In this document: positions 45,251 to 53,009 of the stretch, piece by piece
Layout of the letters: each line of letters opens with the position of its first letter
How positions within the stretch are numbered: position 1 is the first letter of the stretch
NCBI RefSeq assembly: GCF_047126315.1
Contig: NZ_CP138953.1
Location: 2,976,001-3,040,000 of the forward strand
Source of the DNA: Shimia sp022448905
GTDB taxonomy: Bacteria > Pseudomonadota > Alphaproteobacteria > Rhodobacterales > Rhodobacteraceae
Length of the DNA: 64,000 nt
Direction: 5' to 3'
Made by a program: the position numbers and the translations under genes
Notes under the pieces: generated by a model
Told to the model about the DNA's origin: nothing
What the model saw: only the letters and a program-made list of their open reading frames with translations
Databases searched by the model: none

Positions 45251-46114
45251 ATGTGGATTTTAGGACTTCTGTTTATGGGCCTCGCGGCCAGTAGTTTTTC
45301 CGGCGGTGGCGATGACTCCGACGACGAAACCACCCCCACCGGTCTTGCCAATGACACCCAGCCGGTGGACGACACAACCACCACCGACATTATATCCGAG
45401 GACGGCGGTATCGGTATTCTGCTTGAGGGCGGCGACTCCAACAACGATCTGACAGGCACTCCCGGCCCCGACCTGCTAGATGGCAAGGATGGGAATGACA
45501 CCCTGCGCGGTCAGGATGGAGATGACGGTCTCTACGGCAGCGAAGGCGACGACCTGCTCTTAGGCGGCGCTGGCGAAGACTACATGACTGGCGGCGAAGG
45601 GGACGACGCCGTCTACGGCGACAGTGGCAGCGACACGCTCTACGGCTACACAGGCGAAGACACCCTCGAAGGCGGCAGTGGCGACGACTGGATTTACGGT
45701 GCCGACGTGACAAACCGGGACCCGGAAGTTGCTGACAGCTATCTTGATCGGGAGCCCGAAACGGAATTTGTAATTCAGGACCCAACGGAGCCGGAAGAGG
45801 CTGACACGCTCATTGGTGGCACCGGCAACGACAATCTTTTCCTCGGCGAATATGACACTGGCACCGGCGGCGAAGACAACGACAGCTTCCACATCGGCCA
45901 TTGGGTGGAAGAGAACGCGCCATTTATCACCGACTTTGACCCCGAAGAGGACGTGATTTCCCTTATCTTGCCAGGTGACGAGCCTCTTCCGACGATCACG
46001 GTCGAGCGGGTTGGCGATGAAACCCATGTTTTGGCAAACGATGTTATCATGGCACGTGTCGCCGGAGCTGCTGACGGATTGGAAGCCTCAGATGTCACAT
46101 TTGTACTTGGGTGA
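45251..46114 (+). CDS. RTX calcium-binding repeat protein 1 (tandem paralogue)
   Basis: A 287-residue acidic protein. Residues about 2-18 (WILGLLFMGLAASSFSG) are hydrophobic, then comes an acidic, Thr-rich linker (DDSDDETTPTG). About eight RTX-type nonapeptides (GGxGxDxUx) follow, e.g. GGAGEDYMT and GDSGSDTLY. Next comes an insert with ADVTNRD, a second short glycine-rich block, and a C-terminal module TDFDPEEDVISL to the end DGLEASDVTFVLG. RTX repeats fold into a calcium-binding beta-roll. The ATG at 45251 has GGAG upstream. No type I secretion genes are near. Two more paralogues follow. Confidence 0.82.
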   Translation: MWILGLLFMGLAASSFSGGGDDSDDETTPTGLANDTQPVDDTTTTDIISEDGGIGILLEGGDSNNDLTGTPGPDLLDGKDGNDTLRGQDGDDGLYGSEGDDLLLGGAGEDYMTGGEGDDAVYGDSGSDTLYGYTGEDTLEGGSGDDWIYGADVTNRDPEVADSYLDREPETEFVIQDPTEPEEADTLIGGTGNDNLFLGEYDTGTGGEDNDSFHIGHWVEENAPFITDFDPEEDVISLILPGDEPLPTITVERVGDETHVLANDVIMARVAGAADGLEASDVTFVLG

Positions 46115-46188
46115 TCGCGTCAGCTCTCACCACCCTTATTCCGGTCGTACGAACCAAATCCGGACAACGACTCACCCATCCCATGCGG

Positions 46189-46218
46189 CCGCGCCCAACA
46201 GATCCCGGGCGCGGTTTT
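46189..46218 (+). terminator. Terminator of RTX gene 1
   Basis: Stem CCGCGCCC / GGGCGCGG with a ten-base loop and TTTT. It lies 75 bp after the stop of RTX gene 1, so gene 2 must have its own promoter. Confidence 0.65.
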
Positions 46219-46303
46219 GCCCGCCATCTAAGCCCCTTGGGAAACAATAAGCTGCGCCAACGGTGATTGAGCGTCATCCAGCTCAAATACGCTTCAATTT
46301 GTT

Positions 46304-46318
46304 GACACGCATAACGTG
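46304..46318. promoter_or_regulatory. Palindromic motif shared by RTX upstream regions, copy 2
   Basis: GACACGC-ATA-ACGTG, with inner inverted repeat ACACG / CGTGT. It lies 184 bp before RTX gene 2. The preceding TT makes TTGACA, a possible -35 element. Confidence 0.5.
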
Positions 46319-46502
46319 TTGTCGCACCTTGCGACCAACTCGGCCTTGGGAGCCGTAGGCGCCGCGTAGAAGACGCGAAATCGGACACCTTCCGAACAGA
46401 GAACCGAGATGCGCCTGCCACGGAAATCTCTACATTTCACGCTCCCAATGCCACCGTATCATTACGCGCGCCTGAGTATTGCGTGCCACGAGGAGAGACA
46501 GA

Positions 46503-47360
46503 ATGCTGTTTTTGGGTTTGTTACTGGCTGGCTTGGGCATCGCTGCTATCGCTGACTTTGGTGGTTCCGACGATAGTGACAGCGATGACGGTGGCAACAC
46601 CCCAGATGAGGTCACAACCTCTGACATCATCACTGATGGAGAGCCTGGCGTTATGTACGAAGGTACGGCCGGAGACGACGAAATCTATGCCACCACTGGG
46701 TCGGATCTTGCCGCTGGCGAAGACGGAAACGACGTCATTCGCGGCCGCGCAGGCCCTGATGTCCTAATGGGAGGCGAAGGCGACGACTCGCTCTTTGGCC
46801 AAACAGGGCAAGACCGTGTCATGGGTGACTCCGGCGACGACGAAGTACACGGTGGTGCCGGTGAAGACACCATGATGGGCGGCAGCGGGAATGACACGCT
46901 TTATGGTGGCCCCGGCGACGACGAACTTGTGGGCGCGGACATCACCAATCGGGATTGGGAGCTGGGCGATTGGCACGCTGAAATTACCCCATCCTCCGAC
47001 CATGAGTTTCAGGCGCCAGAAGCAGATGAGGCCAATGTTCTCTACGGCGGAGATGGAAATGACTCTTTGTTACTTGGCGAAGGTGACACTGCATTTGGTG
47101 GCAGTGGAAACGACGAGTTCGAAGTTGGAAGCTGGGTGGAAGACGAAGAGAACGTTCCTGTCGTTCAAGATTTCAACGCGGCGGAAGACATTCTATGCGT
47201 TCAGTATCTAGAGGGCACCGAGGAACCATCCATCACACTGGGAAGCGATGGCGAAGAAACCCTAGTATATGCTGACGGACAATTGGTGCTCCGCGTTCTC
47301 GGCGAAACTGGCACGCTTGAAGCAAGCGATGTCTGCGTCGCATCCATTTCTTTCTCATAA
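46503..47360 (+). CDS. RTX calcium-binding repeat protein 2 (tandem paralogue)
   Basis: A 285-residue acidic protein with the same plan as its neighbours: a hydrophobic start (LFLGLLLAGLGIAAIADF), an Asp/Ser linker, about eight RTX nonapeptides (GGEGDDSLF, GGSGNDTLY), the insert ADITNRDWE, and the C-terminal module VQDFNAAEDIL to TLEASDVCVAS. It has two cysteines near the C-terminus (ILCVQ, DVCVA) that protein 1 lacks. The ATG at 46503 is preceded by GAGGAGAG. Only 53 bp separate it from gene 3, so those two are probably co-transcribed. Confidence 0.82.
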   Translation: MLFLGLLLAGLGIAAIADFGGSDDSDSDDGGNTPDEVTTSDIITDGEPGVMYEGTAGDDEIYATTGSDLAAGEDGNDVIRGRAGPDVLMGGEGDDSLFGQTGQDRVMGDSGDDEVHGGAGEDTMMGGSGNDTLYGGPGDDELVGADITNRDWELGDWHAEITPSSDHEFQAPEADEANVLYGGDGNDSLLLGEGDTAFGGSGNDEFEVGSWVEDEENVPVVQDFNAAEDILCVQYLEGTEEPSITLGSDGEETLVYADGQLVLRVLGETGTLEASDVCVASISFS

Positions 47361-47413
47361 CGGATTGGCCAATTGTCGCCCGCGTCAACAATCAAACTGG
47401 AGTTCACAGTACA

Positions 47414-48382
47414 ATGATCTTTGGCCTTTTTCTCGCCGGACTGGGTGTCGTCGCGCTTGCTGGCCTGTTTGAAAGCGACGGCGGCGAGACCGAAACCAAT
47501 TCGGATTCCATTCCTGAGACAGAGTCGGACCCGCAAACCGACACAGGAACTCAGACAGACACTGAGACTGAGACTGAGACTGAGACTGAGACTGAGACTG
47601 AGACTGAGACTGAGACTGAGACTGAGACTGAGACTGAGACTGAACCAGCCCCCAACTATGTGGAAGTCATAGATGGCGATTCCGGTGAAAATAACCTCCG
47701 CGGCTCTCAAGGCGGTGACGCAATCAGCGGATTTGAGTCCAATGACACTCTGATGGGGGCGCCCGGTGATGACTTTCTTTTTGGTGGGGCCGGTGACGAC
47801 CTTTTGCTTGGTCGCCCGGGGCACGATGTCCTTTCCGGCGGCGCGGGTGATGACGACATGCGTGGCGGCTTGGGAAATGACTATCTGAACGGTGATAGCG
47901 GCGACGACTCTATCAAGGGTGGCTCAGGCAATGACACGCTTGTCGGGTACGATATCTTTGGCGACACGCCCTATGTGCGTGAAAACTTCCTGCTCTTCAC
48001 AGACGAAGAAGCCGTCGCTTGGCCAGAATATCAAGAACCAGATGCGCCCGAGGCCAACACACTTGTGGGCGAAGAGGGCAATGACGCCCTGTTTCTGGGC
48101 GCAGGTGACGTGGCTTCAGGCGGTGCAGACCAAGATGCCTTTTTCATCTACGAATGGGCCAATGCTGAGGGCAATGCACCTGAAATCACTGACTTCAACG
48201 ATGAAGAAGATGTTCTGATCCTGCGCCACTATGGCGAGCCCCCGACTTTGACGCTACAGACGGTCGGTGACGAACATCACCTCTTTGCAAATGACGAACT
48301 GGTCGCGCGATTGACGCGTAACAGCGGGCCTGTGACGCTCGAAAACATCGAATTGTTTTCAGTTCCAACGCCTGAAGTTTAA
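47414..48382 (+). CDS. RTX calcium-binding repeat protein 3 with a Thr-Glu repeat linker
   Basis: A 322-residue acidic protein. Hydrophobic start IFGLFLAGLGVVALAGLF, then a linker with about 14 consecutive Thr-Glu pairs, then RTX nonapeptides (GGAGDDLLL, GGSGNDTLV) and the C-terminal module ITDFNDEEDVLIL. The insert before that module (VGYDIFGDTPYVRENF) differs from the ADxTNRD of the other two. The Thr-Glu tract is encoded by a perfect (ACTGAG)n tract. The ATG at 47414 has GGAG about 11 bases upstream. Confidence 0.82.
   Translation: MIFGLFLAGLGVVALAGLFESDGGETETNSDSIPETESDPQTDTGTQTDTETETETETETETETETETETETETETEPAPNYVEVIDGDSGENNLRGSQGGDAISGFESNDTLMGAPGDDFLFGGAGDDLLLGRPGHDVLSGGAGDDDMRGGLGNDYLNGDSGDDSIKGGSGNDTLVGYDIFGDTPYVRENFLLFTDEEAVAWPEYQEPDAPEANTLVGEEGNDALFLGAGDVASGGADQDAFFIYEWANAEGNAPEITDFNDEEDVLILRHYGEPPTLTLQTVGDEHHLFANDELVARLTRNSGPVTLENIELFSVPTPEV
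47561..47643 (+). repeat. Hexanucleotide tandem repeat (ACTGAG)n in RTX gene 3
   Basis: An uninterrupted tract of 83 bases, 13 full copies of ACTGAG plus ACTGA. It encodes Thr-Glu pairs. Since the unit is six bases, gain or loss keeps the reading frame and only changes linker length. Confidence 0.95.
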
Positions 48383-48584
48383 CTTCCTGCGCGACACACT
48401 TGCCTCCACAGCGACGGTCTCGTATCAAAGGCGCCATGGGTCCGCAGTTCACCCAGGCGCCGCCGGTCACACTGACTTTGCTAAACCTGCGAGACACTTT
48501 CGACAGCATGCTTTTGCACGTGCCGTCGACAAGGGCGGCCATCGACCCCGGTTCCGGGATGCACGACATCAAAAGGATGCCCTC

Positions 48585-49094
48585 ATGTCTAAAGACGTGA
48601 TCCCTCTCTATGTGGCCGACGTTTCGGCCTTCACCAAAACCCTGCGCAAATCCCTGTCTGACCAAGACAAACTGCCCGGCCACGCCGCGATGATGACGCT
48701 GGTCGCCAAGGCTGCCGGGTTTCAGAACCACCAACACCTCAAGGCCGCCAAACCGGCGGAAGACACCGCGCTGGACGAACTGGCCCTCAAACGCGCTCTA
48801 CGCGTGTTTGACGAGGCGGGCCGCATGTTCCGCTGGCCGAAGTGGACCAAGGTGCAAGGCCTGTGTCTCTGGCCGTTTTGGGCGCGCATGCCCGCGCATA
48901 AGGACATGTCGGAGAAAGAGGTGAACGAGATCCTGAAGTCCGGTCTCAGCTTTGCCGACCACGTGCTGCTGCGCCGCTCGCTGATTGACCACAAGCTTTG
49001 CGAGCGCACCATCGACGGCCGTGTCTACCGCCGCATAGAACAAAGGCCAACGCCCGAAGCGCTGGCCCTCATGAAACGGCTCAAAGACCGGTAA
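48585..49094 (+). CDS. DUF2087-like protein
   Basis: A 169-residue protein. The C-terminal part, from MSEKEVNEILKSGLSFADHVLLRRSLIDHKLCERTIDGRVYRRIE, matches DUF2087, a small winged-helix-like domain often fused to regulators. The N-terminal part (LYVADVSAFTKTLRKSL, MMTLVAKAAGFQNHQHLKAA) is helical and I do not recognise it. A role in nucleic-acid binding is inferred only. The ATG at 48585 is preceded by AAAGGA. It lies about 200 bp after the RTX genes and ends at the 3' end of the opposite-strand gene. Confidence 0.75.
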   Translation: MSKDVIPLYVADVSAFTKTLRKSLSDQDKLPGHAAMMTLVAKAAGFQNHQHLKAAKPAEDTALDELALKRALRVFDEAGRMFRWPKWTKVQGLCLWPFWARMPAHKDMSEKEVNEILKSGLSFADHVLLRRSLIDHKLCERTIDGRVYRRIEQRPTPEALALMKRLKDR

Positions 49095-49099
49095 GGGCC

Positions 49100-49876
49100 T
49101 TAGCGCCCCTCGTATTTCGCGGGGCGCTTTTCCAGAAACGCCACAACGCCTTCCTGGAAATCTCGGGTCTTGCCCAACTTGCCCTGACGCTTAGCTTCTT
49201 GTTCCATCTGAGCAGTCCAGTCGTTGCCATAGCTCTCCTGGATGGCCTTTTTGATCTGTTTGTACGCCAGCGTCGGTCCACTCGCGAGATGCGCCGCGCG
49301 CTTTTTCACTGTGGCCTCATAGGCGTCATCCGCCACCGCTTCCCAGATCATGCCCCAGTCATCCGCCTGACGCGCGCTGATCTTATCAGCAAACAGCGCT
49401 GCGCCCATCGCCTTGGCCGCGCCCATGGCTTTTGGCAACTCATAAGTGCCACCCGCATCCGGCATCAAGCCGATGCGCGAAAACGCCTGCATGAAATACG
49501 TGCTCTCTTTGGCAATCACCACATCAGCGGCCAAGGCAAGGTTGGCCCCTGCCCCCGCCGCGGCGCCGTTCACCGCGCTGATGGTTGGGATCGGACACTC
49601 GCGAATGGCGCGGATCATTGGCATGTATTCGTCACGCAGCGTGCGTTCCAGATCCATGCTCGCCGCGCTGGAGCTGTCGCCCAGATCCTGCCCGGAACAA
49701 AACGCCTTGCCCGCACCGGTCAACACCAGCACCCGCGCCTCAGACCCGGCGGCAATCACCGCATCGGTGATCTCTGCCCGCATCTGCTGCGTCATCGCGT
49801 TAAGCGTGTCCGGCAGGTTCAATGTCACCGTGGCCACACCATCGGTCACATCATAGGTAATAGTCTGATAATCCAT
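49100..49876 (-). CDS. Enoyl-CoA hydratase/isomerase family protein (PaaG-like)
   Basis: A 258-residue crotonase-fold enzyme. The oxyanion motifs are AFCSGQDLGD and VNGAAAGAGANLALAADVV, and the acid is in LMPDAGGTYELPKAMG. The pattern with Asp in PDAGG resembles 2-(1,2-epoxy-1,2-dihydrophenyl)acetyl-CoA isomerase (PaaG), but no other phenylacetate genes are here, so the substrate is open. It lies downstream of the ccm genes on the same strand, about 70 bp after ccmH. Confidence 0.87.
   Translation of the reverse strand: MDYQTITYDVTDGVATVTLNLPDTLNAMTQQMRAEITDAVIAAGSEARVLVLTGAGKAFCSGQDLGDSSSAASMDLERTLRDEYMPMIRAIRECPIPTISAVNGAAAGAGANLALAADVVIAKESTYFMQAFSRIGLMPDAGGTYELPKAMGAAKAMGAALFADKISARQADDWGMIWEAVADDAYEATVKKRAAHLASGPTLAYKQIKKAIQESYGNDWTAQMEQEAKRQGKLGKTRDFQEGVVAFLEKRPAKYEGR
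49103..49131 (+). terminator. Terminator of the DUF2087-like gene
   Basis: Stem GCGCCCC / GGGGCGC with an 11-base loop and TTTT. It lies inside the 3' end of the enoyl-CoA hydratase gene on the other strand. Confidence 0.6.
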
Positions 49877-49943
49877 AGGGTCTCTCTCCGCGTCCTACCC
49901 TGTCATCGCATCCCGCAGCTTGTGCTCCAAGCGGGACCCGACG

Positions 49944-50417
49944 TCATTCCTTGAGGATTTCCTGAAGCCGCGCTTCTTCCTCTTCGCTCAACTTGCGTTC
50001 CGTTGGCGTGCGGGCTGTGGAACGGCGCCGTGTGTAACCAAAGCCAACGATCAACGCGATCAGCAACATCGCTGGGCCGGCCCCATACAGCACCATATTG
50101 GTGCCACTGGTACGCGGCCGCAGCAAGACGTATTCGCCATAGCGGTCGACCACAAAATCCACCACTTCTTCGTTGCTGTCGCCCTCAGTCAGACGCTCGC
50201 GCACCAGAACGCGCAAGTCTTTCGCCAACTGAGCGTTGCTGTCATCAATGCTTTCATTGCGGCAGACAAGACACCGCAAATCCTTAGAAATGTCCCGCGC
50301 CCGCTCTTCAAGCACCGGATCGTCCAGGATCTCTTCCGGCTGAACCGCCACACTTGACCCCGCCATCAAAAGCGTAAGCCCAAGCGCGGCCGCAAAAGTC
50401 TTTAACTTGGTAGTCAT
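49944..50417 (-). CDS. ccmH: Cytochrome c maturation protein CcmH (CycL-type)
   Basis: A 157-residue periplasm-facing membrane protein. It has an N-terminal signal (TFAAALGLTLLMAGSSVA), the redox motif CLVC (C49, C52) in the LRCLVCRNES region, a C-terminal membrane helix (MVLYGAGPAMLLIALIVGFGY) and a charged tail. It keeps the haem-binding cysteines of apocytochrome c reduced. The ATG at 50417 was chosen because GGAG lies at the right distance; an earlier GTG overlaps the ccmF stop. Confidence 0.93.
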   Translation of the reverse strand: MTTKLKTFAAALGLTLLMAGSSVAVQPEEILDDPVLEERARDISKDLRCLVCRNESIDDSNAQLAKDLRVLVRERLTEGDSNEEVVDFVVDRYGEYVLLRPRTSGTNMVLYGAGPAMLLIALIVGFGYTRRRSTARTPTERKLSEEEEARLQEILKE

Positions 50418-50422
50418 CGGTC

Positions 50423-52396
50423 TCACTCCGCTGGCACGCCACCCGCTGGCGCCTTACGCGCCCCGGCCGCCACGCGATAGCGGCGGTCGGTCAGGCTCAA
50501 CAGCCCGCCAAGAGACATAAGCAACGAACCAATCCAAATCCAGTTGGTCAGCGGTTTAATATAGGTCCGCACCGTATAGGCTCCGCCCGGCTGTTCATCC
50601 CCAAGCGCCAGATATACGTCCCGCAGAATACGATAATCAATCGCCGCTTCCGTGGTTGGCGTCGCCGCCACCGGATAAATCCGTTTCTCCGGATGTAACA
50701 TGGTCACATCGTTGCCATCCTTGCGCACACGGATGTCCGCCATGGTTGTCAGGTAGTTTGGCCCTTCGGTTTCTCGTACACCTTCCAGCGTGATCTCATA
50801 TGCGCCAACCATATAGGGCTGTCCAATCTGCGCGACGCGGATGTCTTCCTGCTCCCAGGCCATCAGCCCGGCCACGCCAAGAATTGTCACACCAAATCCA
50901 GTATGGGCTACCGCCTTGCCCCAATCCGCACGTGGCAAACGGGACAGGCGCCCCAATCGGTCGCCAAGCGACCCGCGCCCGGTGCGCGACATCAGGTCCA
51001 CACAAGCCCCCATCAGCAACCAGGCCCCAAGGAACAGCCCCACCGGGCCCAAAAGTGAGCGCCCGCCTTGCACCGACCAGGCCAATCCGCCAATGGCCAC
51101 CGCGAGGACAAAGGCTGGGATCAGCGGCTTTACCACCTTGCCAAGCTTGGCGCGCTTCCACGGCAACATCGCCCCAATCGGAAGGATCAATCCAAGCACC
51201 ACCATGAAAGGGGTGAACGCCATGTTGAAAAACGGTGCACCGACGCTGAGCTTGCGGTCAAAGAGCATTTCGCTGACCAACGGCCAGATGGTGCCGATGA
51301 AAACCACAAAACAGGACACGGCCAGCAGGATGTTGTTCAGCACCAGCGCGCTCTCGCGGCTGACCACCCCAAACACGCCCTTTGCTTCCATCTCGCTCGC
51401 CCGCGCGGCAAACAGGGTCAGCGCACCGCCGGTGAAGAACACCAGAATGCCCAGGATAAACACGCCCCGATCCGGGTCATTGGCAAAGGCATGCACCGAG
51501 GTGATCACGCCGGAGCGCACAATAAACGTCCCGATCAGCGAGAAGCTAAACGCCATAATCGCCAGCAGGATGGTCCAGCTCTTTAGGCTCTCCCGCTTCT
51601 CCACAACAATAGCAGAGTGCAGCAGGGCCGCTGCAAGAAGCCAAGGCATGAACGACGCGTTTTCCACCGGATCCCAGAACCAGAAACCGCCCCAGCCCAA
51701 TTCGTAATAGGCCCACCAGGACCCCAGCGCGATGCCGATGGTCAGGAACACCCAAGCCGCCAGCGTCCAAGGCCGCACCCAGCGTCCCCAGGCCGCATCC
51801 ACACGGCCCTCGATCAACGCAGCAATGGCAAAGGAAAAGGCCATCGAAAGCCCGACATAACCAAGATACAAAAATGGCGGGTGCAATGCGAGGCCCACGT
51901 CTTGCAACAACGGGTTCAGATCGCGCCCGTCAAACGGCACCGCATCCATGCGTTCAAACGGGTTGGACGTGAACAGAATGAACGCAAAAAACGCCACGGC
52001 CACCGCACTCTGCACCGCCAGCGCGCGTGCACGAATGCCAGGCGGCAGGTTGCCACCAAACCACGCGAGACAGGCGCCAAATAGCGTCAGGATCAACACC
52101 CAGAGCAGCATAGAGCCCTCGTGGTTCCCCCAAACGCCACTGACCTTATAGATCATCGGCTTGAGGGTGTGTGAGTTCCCCGTCACCAGCGCCACAGAGA
52201 AATCCGAGGTCACAAAGGCATAGGTCAGCGCCGCAAAGCTGAACCCAGTAAACAGGAACTGCAATCCTGCTGCTGGTTCGGCCACGGCCATCCAGCCGGG
52301 CCAACGCTTCTGCGCGCCTACTAAAGGGACAATTGCCTGCACCACTGCGGTGACGGCGGCTAGGATCAGTGCGAAATGGCCGAGCTCAACTATCAT
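50423..52396 (-). CDS. ccmF: Haem lyase CcmF
   Basis: A 657-residue membrane protein with many hydrophobic helices and the WWD haem-handling motif WGGFWFWDPVENASFMPW. It joins haem to apocytochrome c with CcmH. The length is normal for the family. It lies between the GTA-type holin gene and ccmH on one strand. Confidence 0.95.
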   Translation of the reverse strand: MIVELGHFALILAAVTAVVQAIVPLVGAQKRWPGWMAVAEPAAGLQFLFTGFSFAALTYAFVTSDFSVALVTGNSHTLKPMIYKVSGVWGNHEGSMLLWVLILTLFGACLAWFGGNLPPGIRARALAVQSAVAVAFFAFILFTSNPFERMDAVPFDGRDLNPLLQDVGLALHPPFLYLGYVGLSMAFSFAIAALIEGRVDAAWGRWVRPWTLAAWVFLTIGIALGSWWAYYELGWGGFWFWDPVENASFMPWLLAAALLHSAIVVEKRESLKSWTILLAIMAFSFSLIGTFIVRSGVITSVHAFANDPDRGVFILGILVFFTGGALTLFAARASEMEAKGVFGVVSRESALVLNNILLAVSCFVVFIGTIWPLVSEMLFDRKLSVGAPFFNMAFTPFMVVLGLILPIGAMLPWKRAKLGKVVKPLIPAFVLAVAIGGLAWSVQGGRSLLGPVGLFLGAWLLMGACVDLMSRTGRGSLGDRLGRLSRLPRADWGKAVAHTGFGVTILGVAGLMAWEQEDIRVAQIGQPYMVGAYEITLEGVRETEGPNYLTTMADIRVRKDGNDVTMLHPEKRIYPVAATPTTEAAIDYRILRDVYLALGDEQPGGAYTVRTYIKPLTNWIWIGSLLMSLGGLLSLTDRRYRVAAGARKAPAGGVPAE

Positions 52397-52454
52397 GGCC
52401 TCAATATAGTCCGAGGCTCAGACGGGGCCAATGCAAATCGACCCCGCAAACTGA

Positions 52455-53009
52455 TCACTTTGTCGCGCCCCCACTGGAAGCTTGCTGCCAATCCAGAAGC
52501 ACCGGATTGTCGCCCTCTTCCATCGGTGAGCGCGCCTGCGTTTGCACTGGCCCTTCAAGCGCGGCAAGGGTTTCAACTACCTCAGGAACACGCTTCAAGT
52601 TATCCGCTATAGAGCGTTGAAATTCCTGTCCTTTGGCCTGATGTCGCGCACCAAAGTAAAAACTCACCACCACACCCAGCAGCCACCACATCGGCTCCGG
52701 CACCAAGGCTATGCCGCTCATGCGCGCGGCAAACCACACCGGGTCCACCATTGCGCTGACAAACAGCGCCAAACAGCCCAAGGCCATGGCCGGACGCGGC
52801 AGGCGATTCACCGCATCCATCACCCGATCAAACCTCCCGCGATCCTGCGCCCGAAACTCCGCCATATGCCCCTGCATCGCCGCGATCTGTACATCCTGCG
52901 CCCGCTGCGCCGCGCCTTCCGCGTTTTCGCGAAACACCTCGGCGGTCTCTTTGAGCACATTGCGCCCGCCGCCAAACACAAAAGACAACACCCGCTCGAT
53001 CATCCCCAT
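52455..53009 (-). CDS. GTA-type holin (3TM family)
   Basis: A 184-residue protein with an N-terminal helical region (VLKETAEVFRENAEGAAQRAQDV), two to three hydrophobic segments (MALGCLALFVSAMV, GIALVPEPMWWLLGVVVSFYFG) and a polar tail. The pattern fits the GTA_holin_3TM family that lets the endolysin cross the inner membrane for release of gene transfer agent particles. It overlaps the endolysin gene by 10 bp. No other GTA structural gene is in the window. Confidence 0.82.
   Translation of the reverse strand: MGMIERVLSFVFGGGRNVLKETAEVFRENAEGAAQRAQDVQIAAMQGHMAEFRAQDRGRFDRVMDAVNRLPRPAMALGCLALFVSAMVDPVWFAARMSGIALVPEPMWWLLGVVVSFYFGARHQAKGQEFQRSIADNLKRVPEVVETLAALEGPVQTQARSPMEEGDNPVLLDWQQASSGGATK

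Larger units (their letters stand above)
46115..46502. other. Intergenic region between RTX genes 1 and 2
   Basis: About 390 bp. It contains a terminator at 46189-46218 and the second copy of the palindromic motif at 46304-46318. The segment CAGCTCAAATAC at 46279-46290 resembles CAGCCCAAATTC before gene 1. No other gene is evident. Confidence 0.6.

Noticed and set aside
46390..46410. GAAC-AGA-GAAC as a LexA box before RTX gene 2
   Set aside because: The spacing is 3 bases and not 7, so it does not fit the SOS box.
47561..47643. CRISPR array
   Set aside because: The six-base unit is perfect and in frame inside a gene; there are no spacers and no cas genes.
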